From Roseibium hamelinense (GTDB lineage Bacteria; Pseudomonadota; Alphaproteobacteria; Rhizobiales; Stappiaceae): DNA of 64,000 nt. The stretch lies in contig NZ_VLLF01000003.1 in the NCBI RefSeq assembly GCF_007830545.1, forward strand, positions 248,001-312,000, in the 5' to 3' direction. The notes under the pieces are model-generated. The model searched no databases, was not told the origin of the DNA, and worked only from the letters and a program-made list of their open reading frames with translations. The position numbers and the translations under genes are program-made. This document shows, piece after piece, positions 1-9,200 of the stretch (position 1 is its first letter; each line of letters opens with the position of its first letter).

Positions 1-840
1 GATCTCCTGCTCCATCTCCAGGTCGCGGAACGCGTGGCCGAGTTCCGAGCCCGCGGTCGGCAAACCGTCCAGATAGCGCGCGGAGGCGAGCTTGGCCGTC
101 TTCATGGTCATTTCGGCCGACGTGCCACCGATGACGATCGCCAGGTGATAGGGCGGGCAGGCGGCGGTGCCGAGTGTCAGGATTTTCTCTTTGAGGAAGT
201 CGATCATCCGGTCATGGGTCAGAAGTGACGGCGTGCCCTGGAACAGGAACGACTTGTTGGCCGATCCGCCGCCCTTGGCCATGAACAGGAATTTGTAGGC
301 GTCCTCGCCCTCGGCATAGAGCTCGATCTGGGCGGGCATGTTCGACTTGGTGTTCTTTTCCTCGAACATCGACACCGGCGCGAGCTGCGAATAGCGCAGG
401 TTCTTCTTGAAATAGGCATCGCGCGCGCCTTCGCCGAGGGCGGCTTCATCCGATCCGTCGGTCCAGATGCGGCGGCCCTTTTTGCCCATGATGATCGCGG
501 TGCCGGTGTCCTGGCACATGGGCAGAACGCCGTGGGAGGCGATGTTGGCGTTCTTCAGGAGATCAAAGGCCACGAACTTGTCGTTTTCGGTTGCCTCCGG
601 ATCGTCGAGGATCTTGCGCAGCTGCTCCAGGTGGCCGGGCCGCAGATAGTGGTTGATGTCCTTGAAGGCTTCTTCGGCCAGGAGCCGCAGGCCCTCCGGC
701 TCGACCATCAGGATTTCCTCGCCGTTGAACTGAGCCGTTTTCACATAATCCGATGTCAGCTTGCGGAACGGGGTCGTATCCTCGCCTTGCGGGAACAGGG
801 CGCTGTGCTGATAGGCGGGCGGGGTGAGCGGAGCGTTCAT
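1..840 (-). CDS. Class I fumarate hydratase, C-terminal part beyond the window
   Basis: Interconverts fumarate and malate in the TCA cycle using a [4Fe-4S] cluster. Only the first 280 residues are present because the gene runs off the left edge; the family is usually about 500-550 residues. The frame is open from the ATG at 840 to base 1. Two of the three expected cluster cysteines are visible: Cys109 in a MCQDTGT motif and Cys228 in [16 protein letters not shown]. The glycine-rich KGGGSANKS block between them is also typical of the family. No signal peptide is present, so it is cytoplasmic. It stands alone, 138 bp beyond the end of the yceI operon. Confident as class I (iron-sulfur) rather than class II fumarase. 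Confidence 0.93.
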   Translation of the reverse strand, partial: MNAPLTPPAYQHSALFPQGEDTTPFRKLTSDYVKTAQFNGEEILMVEPEGLRLLAEEAFKDINHYLRPGHLEQLRKILDDPEATENDKFVAFDLLKNANIASHGVLPMCQDTGTAIIMGKKGRRIWTDGSDEAALGEGARDAYFKKNLRYSQLAPVSMFEEKNTKSNMPAQIELYAEGEDAYKFLFMAKGGGSANKSFLFQGTPSLLTHDRMIDFLKEKILTLGTAACPPYHLAIVIGGTSAEMTMKTAKLASARYLDGLPTAGSELGHAFRDLEMEQEI

Positions 841-978
841 CTTGGCAGCCTTCAATTTTAAGGTCGCGCGGAGTAAGCTCCGGCGGCATCTGACAGGTTT
901 TGTGCCGCTTACATACGGCAAAAGGACCGGGAACGCCAAGCGGTCCGGTCCTTCACAATTCGTCGCGTTTGATATGCC

Positions 979-1536
979 TTATCGGATCGCGGTCAGATCG
1001 AGCGTGACCTTGACCGTGTCGGCCAGCGCATCTGTCTTCACGGTTTTACCGACATTGTATGCCTGGCGGCTGATTGAGGCCTCTCCATTGGCTTTCGCGG
1101 TATCGCCGTCAATATCGAGTGTGAAAGTCAGCTCCACCGGCTGCGAGATGCCCTTGATGATCAAGCTGCCATCCGCCTTGTATTGGTTGCCGCCGACCAG
1201 CGTCACGTTCTCTGCTGTAAATTCGGCCACCGGAAACTCGTTGATGTCAAAGAAATCGGCTGTTGGCAGCATGCCGTCCAGCTGCGTGTTTCCGGTCGAG
1301 GCCGTCGGCGTGCGGATCTGCGCGGTGATCACCGCGGTCTCCAGCTGCTCGGGGTCGAATTCTATGCTGGCAGTCCAGTCGCCAAAGGTTCCGGTAACGG
1401 TGCCTTCGCCCTGCTGAACCACAAAGCCGAGCGTGCTGTCTTCGTGATTCACATTCCATGTGTCTGCGATGGCAGACGCGCTTGTTAAAACCATCGGCGC
1501 AGCGACGGCTGCCGCGAGCAGGTTATTCATCAACAT
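979..1536 (-). CDS. yceI: YceI-family periplasmic lipid-binding protein (second copy)
   Basis: A 185-residue YceI-like lipocalin-fold protein; the family binds polyisoprenoid or other amphiphilic molecules in the periplasm. The chosen start (MLMNNLLAAAV) gives a clean signal peptide ending around SAIA, and AAAGGGA lies 8 bases upstream. Longer in-frame starts to 1680 add a non-signal stretch overlapping the upstream cytochrome gene. Family features seen are the W-x-V-x-x-x-x-S-x-L-x-F opening, the FGDW block, D-FFDI-N-P-A-F and the closing K-V-x-L-x-L. It is the last gene of a three-gene operon (yceI, b561, yceI), 40 bp after the cytochrome gene. It is only distantly similar to the first copy, so it is probably an old duplication. 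The ligand is unknown. Confidence 0.9.
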   Translation of the reverse strand: MLMNNLLAAAVAAPMVLTSASAIADTWNVNHEDSTLGFVVQQGEGTVTGTFGDWTASIEFDPEQLETAVITAQIRTPTASTGNTQLDGMLPTADFFDINEFPVAEFTAENVTLVGGNQYKADGSLIIKGISQPVELTFTLDIDGDTAKANGEASISRQAYNVGKTVKTDALADTVKVTLDLTAIR

Positions 1537-1576
1537 GATCGGTGTCCCTTTAAAATAGCGGAAGTGTTGACGTCGG

Positions 1577-2161
1577 TTATAGGCCGTCCCGCGCTGGAGC
1601 GGTTGAGACCATTCGGCGCAATGTGGCGTCGCGGGCAATGAAGTGGTGCTTGAGCGCTGCCCCGACATGGGCGATGACAAGCGCTATCATGAAATAGGCC
1701 ATGTATTCATGAGCAAATTTGAACACGCCTTCGGCTTGCTCCTTGGTTCCCAGGAACCCGGGCACGGGCAGGTGCGGAATGTTCAGCACATTGAAGACGA
1801 CTGTCGGGATGTTCCAGGGCGAGGCGGACACCATAAACCATCCGCTGATCGGGATCAGGAACATCAACGCGTAAAGCCCGGTGTGACCCAAATGTGCGGC
1901 GGCACGTTCCCAGGGCTTCATGCCGTTCGGCAGTTTCGGTGCCGGGTTTAAGAGCCGCCAGCCCAGCCGCAGCACGACCAGCGTGAGAATGACAAAACCG
2001 AATGACTTGTGCAGCTGGTAGAGCTGAAACGTCAGGGGATCTGTTTGGGGAAGACTGGTCATGTAAAGACCCATGCCCAGCATACCGATGATGATGAGCG
2101 CCATGATCCAGTGGAAGGCGATTGCGATGTGCCCGTATCCGCTCTTGGTGTTGCGTATCAT
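1577..2161 (-). CDS. Cytochrome b561-type membrane heme protein
   Basis: A 194-residue inner-membrane diheme cytochrome b561 of the YceJ/CybB type, passing electrons between the quinone pool and a periplasmic partner. Four hydrophobic helices are evident. Heme-ligand candidates are the histidines in GYGHIAIAFHW, YQLHKSFGF and the pair in FAHEYMAY and VIAHVG. The start at 2161 (MIRNTKSGYGH) has GAGGA seven bases upstream; earlier in-frame codons lie inside the preceding yceI. It sits between two yceI genes, 64 and 40 bp away. The yceJ-yceI pairing is widespread in proteobacteria, so co-function with YceI is likely, though the substrate remains unproven. Confidence 0.93.
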   Translation of the reverse strand: MIRNTKSGYGHIAIAFHWIMALIIIGMLGMGLYMTSLPQTDPLTFQLYQLHKSFGFVILTLVVLRLGWRLLNPAPKLPNGMKPWERAAAHLGHTGLYALMFLIPISGWFMVSASPWNIPTVVFNVLNIPHLPVPGFLGTKEQAEGVFKFAHEYMAYFMIALVIAHVGAALKHHFIARDATLRRMVSTAPARDGL

Positions 2162-2225
2162 GGCGGTGTCCTCGTGTCCGAAGGTGGCAGGGCTCCCGGG
2201 CGTTCCGGAAGCCCGGTTGTTGAAG

Positions 2226-2813
2226 TTAGTTGGTTTCAGATCCGGCTTCGAGTGTTTCGGAATGGAAGGTGACTGACACTTCGTCGCCGACATAGGGCAC
2301 GAACATGTCCATGCCATAGTCGCTGCGCTTGACGACCGTGGTGATCGCAAAGCCGACCGCCGGCTTTTTCGCCATCGGGTGCTCACCCATTGCGGTAACA
2401 TCAACGTTCAAGGTTGCCGGTTTGGTTTTGCCCTTGATTGTCAGGTCGCCGGTGACCTCAAGCTGGTTTTCGCCAACCTGCTCGACACTCGTGCTTTTGA
2501 AAGTGGCCTGCGGATGGTTGGCAGCGTCGAAGAAATCTGGGCTTTTCAGGTGTTTGTCGCGCTCGGCCCAAAACGTGTCCATGCTGTCGATTTCAATGGT
2601 GAACTCGATGGATGAATTTGCCGGCGTGTCTTTGTCGATCAAAAGGGTGCCTTCCCACTCGCCGAAGCGGCCGTCGGTGGTGGAGTAGCCGAGATGGTCA
2701 TAGGTGAAAGAAAGGTTGGAGTGCGACTTGTCGAACTCGTAGGCAACCGGTTCGGCGAAGGCGGTGCCTGTGAGCAGGGACAGGGCGAAAGCAGAAGCAG
2801 CAAGACGAAGCAT
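2226..2813 (-). CDS. yceI: YceI-family periplasmic lipid-binding protein (first copy)
   Basis: A 195-residue secreted YceI-like protein with a clear Sec signal peptide (MLRLAASAFALSLLTGTAFA, cleavage before EPVAYEFDKSHS). The order of motifs is canonical: DKSHSNLSF, GRFGEWEG, SPDFFDAANHPQATFKS, LTIKGKTKPATL and YGMDMFVPYVGDEVSV near the end. The first gene of the yceI-b561-yceI operon, starting at the ATG at 2813. Presumed to bind an isoprenoid or quinone-like ligand in the periplasm. Its C-terminal half is closer to textbook YceI than that of the second copy. Confidence 0.93.
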   Translation of the reverse strand: MLRLAASAFALSLLTGTAFAEPVAYEFDKSHSNLSFTYDHLGYSTTDGRFGEWEGTLLIDKDTPANSSIEFTIEIDSMDTFWAERDKHLKSPDFFDAANHPQATFKSTSVEQVGENQLEVTGDLTIKGKTKPATLNVDVTAMGEHPMAKKPAVGFAITTVVKRSDYGMDMFVPYVGDEVSVTFHSETLEAGSETN

Positions 2814-3187
2814 GATCGTTCCTTACAAAATCAAAGGGTGTGTTGTGCGCCCGGTCTCGAACGCCACGAAGCTATACATATGCAGGATTTCGGGTGTGAC
2901 AATTTGACTGACTGTCCATGGTGGCTGAACAATCCCTCAGAAATGGCGCTATGTGATCATATGCGTGCACTTAATGCGCCTTTTCTGCTGGGTAGTTTCA
3001 ACACTAGCGCGAAATCTGGTTTTTGAAACTGTCTTGTGTGCTTGAGGTCTCACAAAGCTGTGTGAAGTGCGTAATTCAGCAAAACCGACGAAACTGTCAT
3101 CTTTTCATCAAGAAAATCAGGCACTCCGAAGAGACTTTCCGGAAATCCAGGATCGAAAAATCGACTTGAACTCCCTGCACGTCAGGC
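2814..3187. other. Intergenic region between divergent yceI operon and glycerophosphodiesterase
   Basis: A 374-base stretch with no convincing gene. It must hold the promoters of the leftward yceI operon and of the rightward phosphodiesterase gene. I see no strong -35/-10 pair, terminator or long palindrome. A short open frame over 3067-3282 has no start support and overlaps the phosphodiesterase out of frame. Confidence 0.5.
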
Positions 3188-3931
3188 GTGCAGGACAGGG
3201 AGCCTGTTTTGCAAAGAGCCGCTATCGTCTGCCATCGGGGGGCATGCCTGATGGCCCCGGAGAACACCCTTGCCTCTCTTGAAGCGGCCATCGCGCTCGG
3301 CGCGGAAGCGGTTGAATTCGATATCCGAACGAGCCAGGACGGCGTGCTTTATGTCCACCATGATGCCACTGTTGACCGCACCACGAACGGCACTGGCCGG
3401 TTTGCGGACCTGATGTCCTTCGAGATTGATCAGCTGGATGCCGGCACCTGGTTCGACACGCGTTTTGCCGGCGAGCGCGTGCCCCGGCTCGATACCTTTT
3501 TGGACGCATGCGCTGGACGAATTGCGACCTATGCGGAAATCAAGGACGCGGACCCGGCGGTGGTGCGCGATATGCTGGCCCGCCGCGGATTGCTGTCGAC
3601 TGCGTGGACGTTTTCTTTTGACCAGTCGATTCGCGCTCAAACACGGGCCAAGGTGCCGGACTTCCGGCGCATGGTTCTGTTCCAGCATGTCGGCACCATT
3701 GAACGGGCAGTGGCATTGTCTGCGCACATTCTGGAATTTCATGCGGACGACCTGACGCCGGAGCGGGCCGATGCAGCCCGTGAGGCAGGCCTTATCACGC
3801 AGATGTTTTACGGTGGTGAGGACCGTGCCGTGTTTGAGCATGCCGTGCGCTGCGGCATCCAACAAATGAACATCGACCATGTCGATATCTACCGCGAGGT
3901 CGAGGCCGAGCTGATCGCGACCGCTGACTAG
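3188..3931 (+). CDS. Glycerophosphodiester phosphodiesterase
   Basis: Hydrolyses glycerophosphodiesters from lipid turnover to sn-glycerol-3-phosphate and an alcohol. The protein has up to 247 residues, the usual size for a cytoplasmic single-domain GDPD. Hallmarks are the HRG motif with PENT close behind, the E-x-D metal pair in VEFDIRTSQDG, and the HHDATVDRTTNGTG block containing the catalytic histidine. No signal peptide. Start choice is uncertain: the longest frame opens with GTG at 3188, but an AGGGAG six bases before a TTG at 3209 makes the shorter form at least as likely. Convergent with gabD, 66 bp apart. Confidence 0.92.
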   Translation: MQDREPVLQRAAIVCHRGACLMAPENTLASLEAAIALGAEAVEFDIRTSQDGVLYVHHDATVDRTTNGTGRFADLMSFEIDQLDAGTWFDTRFAGERVPRLDTFLDACAGRIATYAEIKDADPAVVRDMLARRGLLSTAWTFSFDQSIRAQTRAKVPDFRRMVLFQHVGTIERAVALSAHILEFHADDLTPERADAAREAGLITQMFYGGEDRAVFEHAVRCGIQQMNIDHVDIYREVEAELIATAD

Positions 3932-3997
3932 CGCTGAATATGGAAAAGCCGTGGTGCTGCGCCCCGGCTTGATCCGTCGTCTGTGCGGGCGAGGCTG

Positions 3998-5455
3998 TTA
4001 CATGCCGAGACCGCCGAAGCAGCTGTACTTGATGTTCAGGTAGTCATCGAGGCCGTATTTCGAGCCTTCGTTGCCAAGTCCGCTGTCCTTTACGCCGCCA
4101 AACGGGGCGACTTCGGTGGTGATCACCCCTTCATTGACACCGACAAGACCATATTCCAGTTTTTCCATCACACGGAAGGACCGGCCCAGATCCTGGGTGT
4201 AGAAGTAGCAGGCGAGGCCATACTCGGTGTCGTTTGCCCGGGCAATCGCCTCGTCTTCATCCTTGAACCGGAACAATGCGGCGAGCGGACCGAAAGTCTC
4301 TTCACGGGCGACCTTCATGTCGGACGTGGCGTTGGTCACGACAGTCGGAGCAAAGAATGTTCCCGGTACGTCAATTCGCTTGCCACCGGTCTTTAGCGAA
4401 CCGCCTTTTTCCAAAGCGTCGGCGACATGCGCCTCGACCTTGCCGAGGGCCGCCTCGTTGATCAATGGGCCCTGGGTTGTTCCCTGATCAAAACCGCTGC
4501 CGGGTTTGAGCTGCGCTTCGACGGCTGCCTTCAACTTGTCGGCAAACGCGTCGTAGACGCCGTCCTGGACGTAAATCCGGTTTGCACAGACGCAAGTCTG
4601 TCCGGAATTGCGGAACTTGGAGGCGATCGCGCCTTCCACGGCCTTGTCCAGATCCGCGTCGTCGAACACGATGAACGGCGCGTTGCCGCCCAGCTCCATG
4701 GAAATCTTCTTCATGTGCTTGCCTGCGTTTTCCGCAAGAAGCTTGCCGACGCGGGTCGATCCGGTGAACGTGATCTTGCGAAGAACCGGGTTCTCACACA
4801 TTTCCGCCCCGATTGCCGCGGCATCCCCTGTCAGGATGTTGACCACGCCCTTGGGCAGGCCGGCCTTTTCAGCCATAACGCCAAAGGCGAGCGCGGAGTA
4901 GGGGGTGAATTCCGACGGCTTGATAACCATCGGGCAGCCGGCGGCGAGCGCGGCGCCGAGCTTGCGGGCGATCATCGAATTTGGGAAATTCCAAGGGGTG
5001 ATCGCGCCGACCACACCCACCGGCTCCTTTGTCACGAGAATGCGCCGGTCCGGCCACGGTGAAGGGATCACGTCGCCATATACCCGTTTTGCTTCCTCTG
5101 CGAAGAAGCGGATGTATTTCACGCCAAGGCTGATTTCGCCCTTTGCTTCGGCCAATGGCTTGCCCATCTCCAAAGTGAGGAGCTGTGCCAGACCGTCAAG
5201 ATTGGCCATGATCTCGTCGCACAGCTTGTGCATCAGATCGCCGCGCTGTTCCGCTGTCTTTGCCTTCCAGGCCGGAAACGCAAGACTTGCCGCCTCAATG
5301 GCCCGGGCGGTTTCCCCGCGTCCGCAATTCGGAATGGTGCCGATGATGTCACCGGTTGCCGGATTGTTGACCTCAATGGTCTGGCCGCTATCGGATCCGG
5401 TCCAGGTCCCGTCTATGTAAACGGTTTCGCGGGTGAGATTGGTGTCGAGCGTCAT
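3998..5455 (-). CDS. gabD: NAD(P)-dependent succinate-semialdehyde dehydrogenase
   Basis: Oxidises succinate semialdehyde to succinate, the last step of the GABA shunt. The 485-residue length matches GabD. Visible elements are the cofactor-binding PWNFP loop, FTGSTRVGK, the general base in MELGGNAPF (about Glu254) and the nucleophile in GQTCVCANR (about Cys288). The two cysteines separated by one residue are characteristic of SSADH within the aldehyde dehydrogenase family. The start at 5455 is fixed by AAAGGAGG six bases upstream. Monocistronic; a small XRE regulator and a 28-bp palindrome lie just upstream. A related semialdehyde substrate such as glutarate semialdehyde is possible. Confidence 0.93.
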   Translation of the reverse strand: MTLDTNLTRETVYIDGTWTGSDSGQTIEVNNPATGDIIGTIPNCGRGETARAIEAASLAFPAWKAKTAEQRGDLMHKLCDEIMANLDGLAQLLTLEMGKPLAEAKGEISLGVKYIRFFAEEAKRVYGDVIPSPWPDRRILVTKEPVGVVGAITPWNFPNSMIARKLGAALAAGCPMVIKPSEFTPYSALAFGVMAEKAGLPKGVVNILTGDAAAIGAEMCENPVLRKITFTGSTRVGKLLAENAGKHMKKISMELGGNAPFIVFDDADLDKAVEGAIASKFRNSGQTCVCANRIYVQDGVYDAFADKLKAAVEAQLKPGSGFDQGTTQGPLINEAALGKVEAHVADALEKGGSLKTGGKRIDVPGTFFAPTVVTNATSDMKVAREETFGPLAALFRFKDEDEAIARANDTEYGLACYFYTQDLGRSFRVMEKLEYGLVGVNEGVITTEVAPFGGVKDSGLGNEGSKYGLDDYLNIKYSCFGGLGM

Positions 5456-5604
5456 GAGGTGCCTCCTTTGAGACGTCCGCTTGTTCATTTCACACGAAGT
5501 GATAGGGCGCCGGGCGCGGGTCACGCAAGAGGCGCTTCGGGTCAGAATTTTTCTATAAATTGGAAATTGGGAAAGAAAGTCCCCGGAAGGTCGGCTTGTT
5601 CGTT

Positions 5605-5632
5605 CCAATTCCGCGCAATTGCGCGGAATTGG
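5605..5632. promoter_or_regulatory. 28-bp perfect palindrome, candidate operator
   Basis: A perfect two-fold palindrome with half-site CCAATTCCGCGCAA and no spacer. It lies between the end of the XRE regulator (5649) and the start of gabD (5455), about 150 bp before the gabD ATG. No T-run follows on either strand, so an intrinsic terminator is unlikely. An operator for gabD regulation, perhaps bound by the adjacent XRE protein, is the preferred reading. Confidence 0.55.
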
Positions 5633-5648
5633 TTGGCCCGAAAAGAAA

Positions 5649-6002
5649 CTACGCTGTTTCCTCGATGCGTTGCTTCAGCCGCTCGATTTCGTCCGCAAGC
5701 GCCAAAGACTGCTTGTGGACGCGATCTAGCGCCAGCCGCATGCTGTCAAGGTCTGCTGGGGCGCTGTCGTCCTGGATCGGTGGTGTGCCACGTCCGATCA
5801 ACAGCCAGGTCGGGCTGACATTCAAAAGGCCGGCCAGCAGAACAAGCTTGTTCGAACGAGGCTCAGACCGGTCGCTTTCCCAGCCTTGCAGCGTTGATGT
5901 CTTGATGCCCAGCCGTCTGGCAAGCTGTGCCGTGGACAGGCCCACAGCGTCTCGCGCCTTGCAAATTCGTTCTCCCAGTGTGTAGTCCGTGCTTTGGGAC
6001 AT
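5649..6002 (-). CDS. XRE-family helix-turn-helix transcriptional regulator
   Basis: A small cytoplasmic DNA-binding protein of 117 residues. Residues about 10-65 form a Cro/C1-type HTH (LGERICKARDAVGLSTAQLA then TSTLQGWESDRSEP). A helical tail ending in EIERLKQRIEETA may dimerise. The start at 6002 (MSQSTDYTLG) has AGGGGA upstream. A GTG at 6041 preceded by a strong GGGGGGA is an alternative that adds 13 residues. No ligand-binding domain. Its position directly upstream of gabD, with a long palindrome between, suggests control of gabD or itself; this is inference. Confidence 0.85.
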   Translation of the reverse strand: MSQSTDYTLGERICKARDAVGLSTAQLARRLGIKTSTLQGWESDRSEPRSNKLVLLAGLLNVSPTWLLIGRGTPPIQDDSAPADLDSMRLALDRVHKQSLALADEIERLKQRIEETA

Positions 6003-6216
6003 ATATGCGTCATCCCCTTCGGTTTGGATGCCGATGGTCACGTGATTTCCCCCCGGGGTTGGTCCTGGCTGCACCAACCGAAAGTGGTGCAGCTTCGCCG
6101 CAAGCCTTGCACAGGCGGGGGTACCACTTCAACCGCAGGGCACCTTTCGTGTCGGTCCGGCGCATGGCCACACCGCTTTTTCGCAAGGACCTCCGCCGTT
6201 TTTACAGGGTTGGATT

Positions 6217-9200
6217 TTAATACTCGCGCTCGAAAAAGATACCCGCTTTGGAGGACCCATCCGCGCCGACCTCGCCGCGAACCTTCAAGCCGCGATCCAA
6301 TTCAATGTCGACCTGCACCCGGCTGGAGCCGCTTCCGGTTCCCTGTTCGACACCGAGATAAATGTTGTCATTGACGTATTTGCCTACCGCGAGCGAAGGC
6401 CCGCCGTCGCCGTCGACATTCACATCGACCACATCAAGTCCGAGGGACTTACGGATGTCCGCCAGGGGACCGCTGTCGCTGCCGCCAGTCAGAACGGCAA
6501 TCGAACTTGCCAGCTGCGCAATCTGTGTCGGAGACAGGTTGCCGACCGATCGGCCGAACAAGAGCAATGACAAGACTTCATCCTGAGGCAGTTCAGGCGC
6601 CGAGGTAAAAGAGACGGCCGGGTCGTCCGCGTTTCCTGCAACACCGACATTGATCGTGGTGTCGCTGACGGTCGTGGTCGCCAGGAAGTCGATCACCGGT
6701 GTCAGCGATCCGGAGAAAGTCGCGGATCCGCGGGAGAACACCAGTCTCCGGGTCAGGACATCAAGCTGTCCGCGGCGCAATTCGAATGCACCGATGGCTT
6801 GCGGATCACTTGTTGTACCGACGATCCTAAGGTTGCCTCCAAGTTCGGCATCCAGTCCGCGCCCTCGAATGAAAATACGGCCGGGAGCGTTCAAGGTGAT
6901 GTCCAACCTCGGAGGATTGCTGGTTCCTTCCGCCTGCTTGCCGTCGCCGCCTCCGCCGAGTTCGTCAATCTGCTGCTGAACCGCCTTGGGCGCGTTAACG
7001 TGGCGCACAGCTACCGGCGAAACAGCGCCAGGCAACGTTTCGGGGATCGAAATGTCGGCTTTCTGGATCGTGATCGAGCCGCCGATCACAGCGGCGTTTC
7101 CTGTCCCGGCGAGATTACCGGTGACCGAAATGTCTGCGTCGATTTCTGCGGTCACCAGTCCGGCATCAACATATTTGACCCGGTTGAGTTTGGTGTTGAT
7201 GTTCGCCGGCATGCCCTGGCCGAGACCAATGGTCCCGTTTGCGCTCAGCGTTCCGCCGCTGGAAACAGCTCCGTTGATCTGGTTGATCGAGACACCGTCT
7301 TGATTGACAGCGACCGAGCCAGTGACGTTTTGCACGGTCAATCCAGTGTTGAGGCTGGTGATCCGCACCCCGTTCGGCGTCACGGTCAGACTATAAGCAG
7401 GTTTTGAAAAACTGCCTGTCACTTTGCCGGCCACACTCACGGCACCTTCGCCGCGGATGCCCGCCTGCGTGAACTGGCGGCGCAAGGCCGCCAGTGGCGC
7501 GTTGCCGTTCAGATCAATGTTCAGCCGTCCGGGTGCGGCAATGTCGATTGACCCCGACGCTGTCATGCCGAGCCCACCGCCGCCGTCCAAAACGGTTTTC
7601 TGCGTAATTTGAGTTCCGGACAACGTTCCGTTTGAATCGACCGACACGGCGGCAAGGCCGTTGTTGCGCATTTCGGTGGCGGTCAGTTCCCGGCCTTGTA
7701 TGGACCAGACGACCTTGGGATCCGCGCTCGTTCCACTGGCAGTGACGCTGCCCGAGAGTGTTCCGCTCAGGCCAAGGCCCGGCTGCACGCTGTTGGCAAG
7801 GGCAAGCGGGATCGCCTTAAGCTCGGCTTTCATATCGAGCGTTTCACCCGCTGTTCCGGCAACAGACAATTGGCCACTGCCCAGTTTCAGGGTGAGGCCG
7901 TCAACTTTTGCCGTTCCGCCTTCGTAAGACAGGTTGGCCGGGGCGGCGAGCGCCGTTGTCAGCTCCTGATAGCGGCCGTTCAGCGTCTCCAGAGCCGCTT
8001 TGAAACCGCCACTGGTCTGTTCAAGCCGGGCCGACAGATCCAGCCCGTCCGGCGTTCCGCCTTCGGTCAGGGCGATCATCGCGTCGATCTTTATGCCCTG
8101 TCCGTCCGGCACGACATCCAGTTGAGCAGACTTTACGAGGGTCGATCCGGCCAGAATATCTCCGGCGCGCACATTGGCCCGGAAACTGTTGGTGTCCGTC
8201 AGAGAGGCTGCCGAGGCCGCCAACTGCAAGGTTTCGATGTCCGCGCCCGGTACGACGACTTTGGTGGCCGTCAGATCCATCTTCAAGGATTCGGACCCGG
8301 AGCTTTCCGGCAGGGCGATGATGTCGCCGGAAAGCGCGCCCGAAATGTCTGTCAGGACCAAAGGCGACAGGGCGCTGAGGTCGGGCGCATCCACTTTGAT
8401 CTCGCCATCCAAGGTCTGGAGTGCCCGAGCAAGATCACCGACTGTCATTTGACCGCTGATCCGGTTGCTGGCCAGCCTTATGTCGATCGGGTTGGCAACC
8501 GCCCCGCCATCCTTGCTGACAAGGTCTGCGGTTACCTTAATCGGGGCGCCCTGCAGCTCGCCCGATACCTCGACAGAGCCGCTTGGTTCGGTCTTCGATA
8601 CGGTCGCATCAATCACCGCTGCAAGGGTCTTGAGCGGAGTCCCGGCCAGCAGAATTTCATCCGAATTGACCTTCAAACCGACTTCCGGTGTCTCGACCGT
8701 TCCCGAGGCAGTGAGGTCGAAGGTCATGTCGCCGGCGACCCGCGGTTCCAGCCGGCTCAAGTCGGTGAACGCGCCGGACAAATCAGCCTGGATGGCCTCT
8801 TGTTGCTTGCGCGCACCACCGGTCAAACTCAGACCGTTGGCCGCCAACTGAAGACCGGACACCTGAATATCATCAAGCGTGTCGAGCAAAATGTCCGCTG
8901 ACAAGGTTGTCTCGCCCAAGAGCAAGCCGTCTGCTTGCGCGATCCCTGTTTTGACATCGCGGGCCGAGACACTAAGCCCAGCCGTTCCGGTGAGGGCCGA
9001 CGGGTCAAGGTCTGCAGAAAAGGTGCTGCGCAGCGCGCCTTCCAATGACTGGCCTGACACATCGGAGAACACTGACAGATCAGGGGCCGTCAGCGTGCCG
9101 CTGGTGACGATGCTGCCGGCAGAGGCGGTGGTTTCTTCAAGCTCCAGCCGCGCAACGTCCGTGACGAGCCGGGAACTGTCCAGGCTGACGGATTGAGCAG

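Noticed and set aside
3025..3098. GAAACTGTC repeated twice in the yceI/phosphodiesterase gap
   Set aside because: A 9-base direct repeat 65 bases apart is within chance expectation and fits no known site.
3182..3880. Open frame of 232 codons on the minus strand
   Set aside because: Antisense to the glycerophosphodiesterase; low-complexity, Arg/His-rich sequence with no recognisable motif.
7696..8901. Open frame of 401 codons on the plus strand inside tamB
   Set aside because: It lies wholly antisense to a confidently identified gene, has no family features and reflects high GC third-position bias of the opposite strand.
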